From Thermococcaceae archaeon (GTDB lineage Archaea; Methanobacteriota_B; Thermococci; Thermococcales; Thermococcaceae), in NCBI GenBank assembly GCA_030156945.1, contig JASGLT010000018.1, positions 1-40,849 on the forward strand: DNA of 40,849 bases, written 5' to 3'. Positions 34,894 to 40,849 of the stretch are shown in pieces (the stretch's first letter is position 1; each line of letters opens with the position of its first letter). The notes beneath the pieces are model-generated. The model saw nothing but the letters and a program-made list of their open reading frames with translations. It was not told where the DNA came from and ran no database searches. The position numbers were made by a program, and so were the translations under genes.

Positions 34894-35509
34894 TGGCGCT
34901 CACCTCTTCCTCGACTACTTCCTTAACCTCGATCTCGTCCGGAAGCTTTGCGTCGGGCGGCATTATCGAGACCTTTACCCCTATCACACCGAGCTTGAGC
35001 TGGGCCTGGGCATAACCCCTGCTGACGAGTGTTTCAGCGGGGTTTCCAACCTTGGCCAAGTAGCCCTGGTAAAAGCGAACGCTTTTCGCTCTTTCGCCGG
35101 TGAGCTTGCCGCTGAGTCTTATCTCAACACCCCTCGCACCGTTGTTCATTATGGCCCTTATGGCCGAGTAGGCAGCCCTCCTGAAGTGGATGCCCCTCTC
35201 AAGGGCCTGAGCGAGCCTTACAGCCTGGACCTTGGCGTTGAGGTAGGGGTTCTTGATCTCCTCGACTTCAATCTGCGGGTTCTCGAGGTTGAACTTTCTC
35301 TCAAGCGTCCTCGTGAGCTCCCTTATCTTCCTGCCGCCCCTGCCTATGACGTAACCGGGGTTTGCGGCGAATATGACAACCTTGGTGCCCAGAGGAGTCT
35401 TTTTGATGTCGATACCCCCGTAACCGGCCCTCCTGAGCTCCTTCTCAAGGAACTCGTCGATGAGCATCTCCTTAACGCCTTCCCTGATGAAGTACCTCTC
35501 GATCGCCAA
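34880..35509 (-). CDS. rps3: 30S ribosomal protein S3
   Basis: uS3, at the mRNA entry site, 209 residues. It has a type II KH domain with [15 protein letters not shown] near residue 55, then the C-terminal domain with [17 protein letters not shown], and an acidic tail. GTG 35518 lies inside GGAGGTGA. The TTG at 35509, 5 bases beyond it, gives the N-terminus [14 protein letters not shown] as in P. furiosus and is preferred. The ribosome binding site overlaps the L22 stop. Confidence 0.95.
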   Translation of the reverse strand: MAIERYFIREGVKEMLIDEFLEKELRRAGYGGIDIKKTPLGTKVVIFAANPGYVIGRGGRKIRELTRTLERKFNLENPQIEVEEIKNPYLNAKVQAVRLAQALERGIHFRRAAYSAIRAIMNNGARGVEIRLSGKLTGERAKSVRFYQGYLAKVGNPAETLVSRGYAQAQLKLGVIGVKVSIMPPDAKLPDEIEVKEVVEEEVSANEAQ

Positions 35510-35514
35510 AAGTC

Positions 35515-35985
35515 TCACCTCCTAATCTCCTCGACGACTATCTCTATGTGAGTGGTCTGCTGGTTGAAGGGTGTGGCCCTCCCAAAGGCCCTCGGTATGT
35601 AACCCCTGAGGACGGGCCCCCTGTGTGCCGCCGCGTGGATAATCCTCAGGCTGTCGGTATCGAGGCCCTTCTGCTCGGCGTTATTCTTTGCGTTCAGGAG
35701 TATCTTCTTGACAGCCTTTGCAACTTTGACCGGGTATCTCCCAGGACCGAAGCCCTTTCCAGGCTTGTGACCCTGGGAGTCGTGGAACCTCCTGAGTGGA
35801 ACCGGCCTCCTCTTGGCTATAACGTCGTCGAGGTACTTGAGAGCGTCGTTGAGCATCATGCCCCTTATCTCCCTGAGAAGCTCAATGCTGTGCTTAGGTG
35901 AAATCCTGAGGTCCCTTCCGCTTGCCCTAGCCATTCTCTCGGGGTCAAAATTTTGGAATGAGTAGGAAAACCTGCTCCTGCTCAT
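35515..35985 (-). CDS. rpl22: 50S ribosomal protein L22
   Basis: uL22, lining the peptide exit tunnel, 156 residues. It has the archaeal start [20 protein letters not shown], the central [19 protein letters not shown], and the tunnel hairpin region [20 protein letters not shown]. It lies 10 bases after S19. ATG 35985 has GAGGTGGTTTAG upstream. Confidence 0.97.
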   Translation of the reverse strand: MSRSRFSYSFQNFDPERMARASGRDLRISPKHSIELLREIRGMMLNDALKYLDDVIAKRRPVPLRRFHDSQGHKPGKGFGPGRYPVKVAKAVKKILLNAKNNAEQKGLDTDSLRIIHAAAHRGPVLRGYIPRAFGRATPFNQQTTHIEIVVEEIRR

Positions 35986-35995
35986 CTAAACCACC

Positions 35996-36397
35996 TCACT
36001 TGACCGCAACGAACATCGATGACCTCGTAGCACCGACACCCGGTGAGCCGTGCTGGACGACCTTCCTCGTCATGGCGAACTCGCCGAGGTAGTGTCCTAT
36101 CATCTCTTCCCTGATCTGAACCGGGACGAACTCCTTGCCGTTGTGAACGTGGATTGTCATGCCCACCATCTCTGGGAGTATGACCATATCCCTGCTGTGG
36201 GTTCTTATCGGCTTCTTGTACTTGCCCTTCTTGGCCAGCCTTATCTTCCTGAGGAGCTTCTTCTGCTCGGGTGAAAGACCGCGCTTAAGGCTTCTCCTCT
36301 GTCTGCTCGGGAGCAGCTTGGCAAATTCCTCGAGTGACATGTTGAGCAGTTCCTCAAGGGTGTGACCCCTATACCTAAACTCCTTCTTTCTCGCCAT
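35996..36397 (-). CDS. rps19: 30S ribosomal protein S19
   Basis: uS19, in the head of the small subunit near the A/P-site tRNAs, 133 residues. It starts [18 protein letters not shown]. The universal core is [15 protein letters not shown] and [14 protein letters not shown]. An archaeal-eukaryotic N-terminal part contains [24 protein letters not shown] 36397 is chosen over an in-frame ATG nine bases up, which lies in the ribosome binding region next to the L2 stop. Confidence 0.96.
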   Translation of the reverse strand: MARKKEFRYRGHTLEELLNMSLEEFAKLLPSRQRRSLKRGLSPEQKKLLRKIRLAKKGKYKKPIRTHSRDMVILPEMVGMTIHVHNGKEFVPVQIREEMIGHYLGEFAMTRKVVQHGSPGVGATRSSMFVAVK

Positions 36398-36402
36398 ACC
36401 CA

Positions 36403-37122
36403 TCACTTCCTCCTACCAGTTCTTCTCGCAGCTATGTGACCGACCTTTCTTCCGGGCGGAGCGCGTCTTGAAACGGTAGAGGGCCTTCCAATGTGGTGCT
36501 CCTTACCACCATGCGGGTGGTTGACGGCGTTCATCTTGACACCCCTCGGCTTCGGCCAGAACCTGTTGCGGGCCTTCATTATGTAGTAGGCCTTACCGGC
36601 CTTTACTATCGGCTTCTCAAGCCTTCCACCGCCTGCAACGACACCGATTGTGGCCCTGCACTCCGGTTTGAACTGCTTGAGCTCACCGCTCGGAAGCTGG
36701 ACTATAACCTTGTCCTTCTCCCTGCTGACTACGAGGGCGTAGGCACCTCCAGCCCTGACGTACTTTCCGCCGTCACCGGGGACACCCTCTATGTTGTAGA
36801 CGTAGCTTCCCTCGGGAATGAGGGCAAGCGGGAGCGTGTTACCAACCTTCAACGGGGCGTTCGGACCCACTGCAACCTCCTCGCCTACGAGGAGACCTTC
36901 TGGAGCTATTATCAACTTCTCCATGCCGTCTTTGAACTTAACCCTGGCAACCGGAGCGGTTCTTCCGGGGTCGTGGAGTATCTCGACAACCTTGCCGACG
37001 AGCGTCCTCTCCTTGGTAAGGTTGAGCGGAACGTACTTAACCGCACCCCTGTACCTGTGCGACGGGGCCCTAAAGGTCGTGGTCCCTTTACCTCTCCTCT
37101 GCTGAATCAAACTCTTTCCCAT
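36403..37122 (-). CDS. rpl2: 50S ribosomal protein L2
   Basis: uL2, a core protein close to the peptidyl-transferase centre, 239 residues. It starts [20 protein letters not shown], has the SH3-like domain around [19 protein letters not shown], and the universal [16 protein letters not shown] motif whose His is important for subunit joining. The open frame extends 45 bases up, but this ATG matches the P. furiosus length and has GGGGTGAGTGAG upstream. Confidence 0.97.
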   Translation of the reverse strand: MGKSLIQQRRGKGTTTFRAPSHRYRGAVKYVPLNLTKERTLVGKVVEILHDPGRTAPVARVKFKDGMEKLIIAPEGLLVGEEVAVGPNAPLKVGNTLPLALIPEGSYVYNIEGVPGDGGKYVRAGGAYALVVSREKDKVIVQLPSGELKQFKPECRATIGVVAGGGRLEKPIVKAGKAYYIMKARNRFWPKPRGVKMNAVNHPHGGKEHHIGRPSTVSRRAPPGRKVGHIAARRTGRRK

Positions 37123-37135
37123 CTCACTCACCCCT

Positions 37136-37396
37136 TCAGAACAATCCCATCCTTGCGGCAACCTCACTCGCGTTGTATTCGGGCTTGAGCTTTACGTAAG
37201 CCTTCTTCTCTCCCCTCATGGTTATCAACGTGTTGACCTTTTCGACCTTTACGTTGAACATTTCTTCCACGGCCCTCTTGATGTCAGCCTTTGTGGCCCT
37301 CTTGTCGACGATGAACGTCAGCTTGTTTTCCCTCTCAATCAAGGATACGGCCTTTTCGGTAACGAGCGGCCTTACGATAACCTTGTACGGATCCAT
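37136..37396 (-). CDS. rpl23: 50S ribosomal protein L23
   Basis: uL23, at the tunnel exit where SRP and SecY dock, 86 residues. Conserved [22 protein letters not shown] and [19 protein letters not shown] are visible. The short archaeal form without long extensions. It lies 6 bases after the L4 stop and 13 before L2. Confidence 0.97.
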   Translation of the reverse strand: MDPYKVIVRPLVTEKAVSLIERENKLTFIVDKRATKADIKRAVEEMFNVKVEKVNTLITMRGEKKAYVKLKPEYNASEVAARMGLF

Positions 37397-37402
37397 CTCT
37401 CA

Positions 37403-38170
37403 TCACCCGTAAATCTCCCTAAGCCTCTCTATGGCACCCTTGGTCCAGATCGTGAGCCTTCCAGGATGTGTACCCGGTGCGAGAAGCTCAACGCCGAGGT
37501 TGTCAACGGTTACAACGTCAACGCCCGGGTGGTTCCTCGCTCCCTGGACGATGCCCTCGTTCTTGGCAACGACGATGAGCGGGCCCTTGGCCTTCTTGTA
37601 CCTCCTTCCGCGCATCTTGCCCTTTCCTGCCCTGATCTTGGTGTTCTTCTTGGCCCTCTCGATGTCGTCCCAGACGCCGAGCTTTTTGAATATCTCCCTG
37701 GTCTGGGCGGTCTTGAAGACCTTCTGCAGGTCGTCGGTAACGACGAGCGGGATCTGCGGGATGTTGTCAACCACGTGGCCCCTCGCCCTGACGAGGTCGT
37801 AGTTCGCTGTTGCAGCTATGGCGCTCATTATGGCGAGCCTTCTCTCCTTCTTGTTGATGTCCTCCCAGATTATCTTCTCGACCTTGGGCGGGTGGGTTCT
37901 CCTACCGCCAACGGCGAATGGAACGAATGCAGCAAACCTCGGTGAGGTCTTTATCCTTTCAACTCTCGCCATTCCGTGGCCCTTTCCTATGTTCTCGGTA
38001 ACCCTTCTCTTACCGGCCTGCGGATCCCTACCCTGCGGCTGAATCCTGTGGGTCCAGGAAGCGATGACAGCCCTCCTTATGAGGTCCGGTCTGAAGGGAG
38101 TGCTGAAAACCTTGGGAAGCTCGATCTCTTCAACGGGCTCGCCTTCGAGATTGAAAACCTTGACCTTCAT
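37403..38170 (-). CDS. rpl4: 50S ribosomal protein L4
   Basis: uL4, which reaches into the exit tunnel with a long loop, 255 residues. The loop region is [20 protein letters not shown] and [14 protein letters not shown]. The globular end has [21 protein letters not shown]. In bacteria L4 also represses its own operon; this is not shown for archaea. It lies 10 bases after L3. Confidence 0.97.
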   Translation of the reverse strand: MKVKVFNLEGEPVEEIELPKVFSTPFRPDLIRRAVIASWTHRIQPQGRDPQAGKRRVTENIGKGHGMARVERIKTSPRFAAFVPFAVGGRRTHPPKVEKIIWEDINKKERRLAIMSAIAATANYDLVRARGHVVDNIPQIPLVVTDDLQKVFKTAQTREIFKKLGVWDDIERAKKNTKIRAGKGKMRGRRYKKAKGPLIVVAKNEGIVQGARNHPGVDVVTVDNLGVELLAPGTHPGRLTIWTKGAIERLREIYG

Positions 38171-38180
38171 CTATCTCACC

Positions 38181-39221
38181 TCACTGCTTGGACTCCCTAC
38201 TGACGTAGGTTATCTGCGGCCTCTCAACCGGCGGCTTCTTCTTCGGCGGCCTTATAGCCGGCCTGACTCTTATTATCCTCTTGAATGAACCTGGAATCGT
38301 ACCCTCGATCATCAGGAAGTCGCTCCTAACGATGCCGTAGTGCGGGAAGCCGCCCTTCGGGGTGATCTCGATCTCGTTTCCGTCGAGAACAAGCTTGCCG
38401 TTCTCACCTATGGCGATGAGCCTCTTGTTGAACTCGGTCCTGTGGTGGAAGCCCATCTGACCGGCCTGCGGAACCGTCCACATGACCCTCGTCGGGTGCC
38501 ACGGACCGAGGTTACCGATGTGCCTGCCCTTGCCAGCCCTCTGGGCCTTGTGGAACTGGACCTTGACGCCCCACCTCTTGACCGGGCCCTGGGTTCCCTT
38601 GCCCTTGGTGACCGCTATGACGTCAAGGAGCTCGCCCTCGTGGAGAACCTCTCCGGCGCGGAGCTCCTTGCCTATCTTCTCCTTGGCGTAGTCGAACTTG
38701 GCCTTGACGTCGTCGCCACCGATGGCGTACTCCATAACTTCCGGCTTCTTCTTGAGGCCGATGAGCCAGGGCTGGGTGTGGACGAGAAGCCTGACCTCGG
38801 CTACCTCCCCATCGTTGACGAGGTCCTCAAGCTCGCCGAGCTTCGCCTGGAAAGCATCTTCGTTGTAGTCCTTCGGCAGGGTCTTTATCCTCCTGGCCAC
38901 GTTCTTGTGGAGCTCGTGGAACCAGACCTCTGTGGCTGTTTCAAGGCCGAGGTAGCCCTGCTTGTAGGCCCTTATGCCGTAAACGAAGAGCGGCGGGACT
39001 TCTACTATCGTTACCGGCACGAATATCTCCTTGCCCTTGGTGAGCCCTGGGCTGTCGTCGATCATGAGGATGTGGGTCATACCAGCCTTGTAGCCGGCGA
39101 AACCAAGCATCCTGACTTCACTGTCCTGTGGCCACTTTCTGATTCTGGGAACTATGCTCTTGGCCCTTTTCCTTGGGCTAAATGCGAGTGAACCTCTCCT
39201 TGGCCTGTGTACTTTTCCCAT
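38181..39221 (-). CDS. rpl3: 50S ribosomal protein L3
   Basis: uL3, whose extension reaches the peptidyl-transferase centre, 346 residues, the archaeal-eukaryotic long form. It starts [21 protein letters not shown]. Conserved [11 protein letters not shown] lies near residue 40, [17 protein letters not shown] near 207, and [16 protein letters not shown] near 270. Its start follows the methyltransferase stop by one base. Confidence 0.97.
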   Translation of the reverse strand: MGKVHRPRRGSLAFSPRKRAKSIVPRIRKWPQDSEVRMLGFAGYKAGMTHILMIDDSPGLTKGKEIFVPVTIVEVPPLFVYGIRAYKQGYLGLETATEVWFHELHKNVARRIKTLPKDYNEDAFQAKLGELEDLVNDGEVAEVRLLVHTQPWLIGLKKKPEVMEYAIGGDDVKAKFDYAKEKIGKELRAGEVLHEGELLDVIAVTKGKGTQGPVKRWGVKVQFHKAQRAGKGRHIGNLGPWHPTRVMWTVPQAGQMGFHHRTEFNKRLIAIGENGKLVLDGNEIEITPKGGFPHYGIVRSDFLMIEGTIPGSFKRIIRVRPAIRPPKKKPPVERPQITYVSRESKQ

Positions 39222-39222
39222 C

Positions 39223-39993
39223 TCAATCCCTCCTAATGAGATTAAATATCGCGAGTGTAGCGAGGAGCGCTTCCTCGGTGCGGACCGTTTTAGTCCGCTG
39301 ATTTGGAATTGTGTTGAGGATTAGATCGAACTCAAACTCCTCCTCGCCGAGGAGTTCCATCACGCCTTTTCTCGGTGAACCGAACACGAACCCCACTTCC
39401 CCCTCCAAGGAGGGGATTTCAACTTCTCTTATATCGCGACCCATCCTCGAGGTCGCGATGACCAGATCAAGCCCGGCCTTTTTAAGTGTTTTTGCCAGAG
39501 ATTTTTTGGTCAGATGAACCCTGTATCCCCAGTATTCCTCCGGTTTTGTCGGGACGACCCTTAACGGCCTTAATGAGACGATTTTGAACGTTGCGCGCCC
39601 TTCGACGTTCCCTTCAACGACCGCCAGCTCGTCGAGGCCGATGTCCGCGTAAATCCTTCTCCCCTTCCTGAAGGCGAAGCCCTCGCGGATTTCGCCGATC
39701 CTTGGCCTTCCCTTGAGCTTGTGGTGCGGGGTTCTCAGCGGCGGTATTACTCCCACGTACTTGAGCTCGGGCATCAGCGGGAACAGCCTCTTCCTGAGGT
39801 ACTGGGGGGTCTCAGCATACTCGAGCACTGTCTTGATGAACTTTCCGTCCCTGCCGCCAGCTTTGTAAATCCAGATGTGCTCGACGCCAAAGATCGAGCA
39901 GGCCCTGGCTACCTGTCCGACCTTGTACGTTCTGATCTTTGGATCGTCGGTCTCTTCGAGGAGCGAATCGGGAATAAAGACGTGCCAGGCCAT
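39223..39993 (-). CDS. SPOUT-class RNA methyltransferase (DUF171/C9orf114-like)
   Basis: A 256-residue putative RNA methyltransferase of the SPOUT superfamily, standing at the head of the S10 cluster as in other Thermococcales. The N-terminal part has [15 protein letters not shown]; the C-terminal knot region has [12 protein letters not shown] and [17 protein letters not shown], where the cofactor is bound, then [19 protein letters not shown]. The human relative acts on rRNA; the archaeal target is not known to me. The frame is open to 40077, but the TATA box at 40049-40060 lies within that stretch, so ATG 39993 ([14 protein letters not shown]) is the likely start. Confidence 0.85.
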   Translation of the reverse strand: MAWHVFIPDSLLEETDDPKIRTYKVGQVARACSIFGVEHIWIYKAGGRDGKFIKTVLEYAETPQYLRKRLFPLMPELKYVGVIPPLRTPHHKLKGRPRIGEIREGFAFRKGRRIYADIGLDELAVVEGNVEGRATFKIVSLRPLRVVPTKPEEYWGYRVHLTKKSLAKTLKKAGLDLVIATSRMGRDIREVEIPSLEGEVGFVFGSPRKGVMELLGEEEFEFDLILNTIPNQRTKTVRTEEALLATLAIFNLIRRD

Positions 39994-40048
39994 TTTTCCG
40001 TCATCCTTTGATGTGGTAGCTCCAATGCTGAACTGGGGTCTATGGAGA

Positions 40049-40060
40049 CTATTTAAAAGG
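40049..40060 (-). promoter_or_regulatory. promoter of the S10/spc ribosomal cluster
   Basis: Minus-strand CCTTTTAAATAG is a good TATA box; transcription would start near 40028. This is the main promoter visible for the methyltransferase-L3 run, which continues without a gap over 50 bases down to secY. Confidence 0.65.
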
Positions 40061-40115
40061 CTTTCGAACCCTTCCACCCTCTTTTGGGTTTGGAGGTATG
40101 CAACTTTTTTGCAAA

Positions 40116-40139
40116 CAAACTTCGCCTACGCGAAGTTTG
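40116..40139. repeat. perfect 10-bp inverted repeat (hairpin 1)
   Basis: CAAACTTCGC and GCGAAGTTTG flank a 4-base loop CTAC. It lies about 60 bases upstream of the S10-cluster TATA box. It could be a terminator or protein site, or part of a dispersed intergenic repeat. Confidence 0.8.
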
Positions 40140-40392
40140 ATCAAAAGCGGTACACTGTTCAACAGGAAATAGATTTATGGTTGTGCACTTTAAAAACAGC
40201 GATTTGGAAACGGTTTTACACGAAAATCACGAGTTTTATAGTTTTTCAGCCCCAAAGTGCGTTCTTCGGACGCCAAAATAATGTCGAAACATTCTAAACA
40301 GGTCTATTCAAGAAGCAAACCCTCAGTTATAGCCATAATTAAAGGGATACACGAGGCACTCCGCACTTTTTAGCAGTAAAAAACTTTTTGAT

Positions 40393-40416
40393 GAAACTTT
40401 TTCCCAGAAAAGTTTC
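40393..40416. repeat. perfect 9-bp inverted repeat (hairpin 2)
   Basis: GAAACTTTT and AAAAGTTTC flank the 6-base loop TCCCAG. First of three hairpins in a row (40393-40466). Its arms share AAACTT/AAGTTT with hairpin 1. Confidence 0.8.
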
Positions 40417-40422
40417 TTTGGT

Positions 40423-40446
40423 CAACCTTTGTGCAAGCAAGGGTTG
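40423..40446. repeat. 9-bp inverted repeat with one G-T pair (hairpin 3)
   Basis: CAACCTTTG and CAAGGGTTG flank the 6-base loop TGCAAG; one position pairs only as a wobble in RNA. It begins 6 bases after hairpin 2. Confidence 0.75.
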
Positions 40447-40447
40447 C

Positions 40448-40466
40448 TGGGGGACTAACGCCCCCA
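40448..40466. repeat. perfect 6-bp GC-rich inverted repeat (hairpin 4)
   Basis: TGGGGG and CCCCCA flank ACTAACG. It follows hairpin 3 with one base between, closing the three-hairpin array. Confidence 0.7.
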
Positions 40467-40757
40467 CCAGTAACGTTTAAGCGAATCTTCAATTCACGGG
40501 GCGATAATCATTGCGTTCGAACAAGACTTCCAATTCAAGCCAGTTTCTGACACCCTTAAATTATGAAAATGGCACCATCCCACTTCTCAATGGCCCTGAA
40601 AAGGACTATACCCTGAACCCAAATACATCGCAGCTCCCTGTTTGATCGAAGGAATTCCTCAAGCATGGGCCCTATCCAAGTTCTCGGACCAAGGTACAAA
40701 TTATAAATCCACTAATCCATTTTATAAAATTTTACTGATATTGCTAAAGAGATACTG

Positions 40758-40849
40758 TCAGGATAACTGGGGTATCACCTCCTGAAGCCATTCAGTCACA
40801 TCACCAGGCGGTCCACCAAACCGAGAATGAATTCTAACAAAATTATACC
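40758..40849 (-). CDS. 3' end of an unidentified reading frame, possibly a transposase
   Basis: An open frame enters from the window edge and ends at TGA 40758-40760 after 29 visible codons: YNFVRIHSRFGGPPGD, then VTEWLQEVIPQLS. The YNxVRxHSxxGGxP pattern resembles the end of DDE transposases (YN-RPHS-LGG-TP). With so few residues this is a guess, and the frame could belong to another family. The 5' part lies outside the window. Confidence 0.35.
   Translation of the reverse strand, partial: YNFVRIHSRFGGPPGDVTEWLQEVIPQLS

Larger units (their letters stand above)
40078..40757 (-). other. gene-poor region upstream of the ribosomal cluster
   Basis: AT-richer than its surroundings, with no convincing long gene on either strand. 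It holds four strong inverted repeats (listed separately) and several TATA-like stretches. One 36-codon frame on the minus strand (40556-40666, starting MLEEFLRSNRELR) has a TATA box GATTTATAATTT about 35 bases upstream, but no recognisable homology; I do not call it as a gene. The region may be a remnant of mobile DNA, given the possible transposase end at the window edge. Confidence 0.5.

Noticed and set aside
38340-39191. 283-codon open frame on the plus strand opposite L3, and similar long antisense frames over most ribosomal genes
   Set aside because: They are shadows of GC-rich, codon-biased genes on the minus strand and have no promoter, ribosome binding site or recognisable domain.
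39875-40297. 140-codon plus-strand open frame crossing the S10-cluster promoter
   Set aside because: It runs antisense through the methyltransferase start and the promoter, with no ribosome binding site and implausible composition.
40556-40666. 36-codon minus-strand frame with an upstream TATA-like box
   Set aside because: Too short, no homology and only a weak GGATAGGG before the ATG; kept as a note in the intergenic entry.

Overview
The window is from a hyperthermophilic euryarchaeon of the order Thermococcales. The fairly high GC content points to Thermococcus rather than Pyrococcus. The evidence is the archaeal S10/spc ribosomal gene order, ADP-dependent glucokinase, cupin-type glucose-6-phosphate isomerase, the mannosylglycerate pathway, Thermococcales glycolytic motifs (TATCAC-N5-GTGATA), TTTAWA-type TATA boxes and GGAGGTGAT-type ribosome binding sites. 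Most proteins read as close relatives of Pyrococcus furiosus or P. horikoshii proteins. Identifications rest on sequence recognition, without database searches.

Layout. 1-4 kb: the 3' part of a GH1 beta-glycosidase, a TPR protein on the other strand, RNase Z, a TraB-family protein and a small KH-domain protein. 4-11 kb: sugar metabolism on the plus strand, with pgiA and glkA (each with a glycolytic motif) and then a tight mpgS-mpgP-manC-manB operon that converts fructose 6-phosphate and 3-phosphoglycerate into the thermoprotectant mannosylglycerate. 11-15 kb, minus strand: an orphan secreted protein and a CbiMNQO/NikMNQO-type metal transporter. 15-17.2 kb, minus: L44e-S27e and then aIF2-alpha-Nop10-PAC2. 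The aIF2-alpha gene is interrupted by an in-frame TAG. 17.3-20.4 kb: a helical, possibly ferritin-like protein, a two-gene LysO exporter, a candidate C/D box sRNA, alanine aminotransferase and a small ubiquitin-like modifier.

20.5-40 kb, minus strand: read in transcription order (high to low coordinates) this is the archaeal ribosomal superoperon. It runs SPOUT methyltransferase-L3-L4-L23-L2-S19-L22-S3-L29-SUI1-Rpp29-S17-L14-L24-S4e-L5-S14-S8-L6-L32e-L19e-L18-S5-L30-L15-SecY-Adk-DUF106-L34e-Cmk-L14e, then an inserted SDR gene and a decayed hicBA module, then Cbf5 and two small membrane proteins. It joins ribosome building, translation initiation, RNase P, pseudouridylation, protein export and nucleotide kinases in one unit. 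40.08-40.85 kb is gene-poor, with strong inverted repeats and the 3' end of an unidentified, possibly transposase-like, reading frame.

Most notable: two separate in-frame amber codons in otherwise intact reading frames (aIF2-alpha and a small membrane protein), a broken hicBA inside the ribosomal operon, a 115-nt coding overlap between SUI1 and Rpp29, and an unannotated C/D-like sRNA whose 5' end matches a TATA-predicted start. Several short genes (nop10, rps14, hicA/hicB remnants) are easy to miss. Many apparent GTG starts lie inside the Shine-Dalgarno sequence, so starts were moved downstream.
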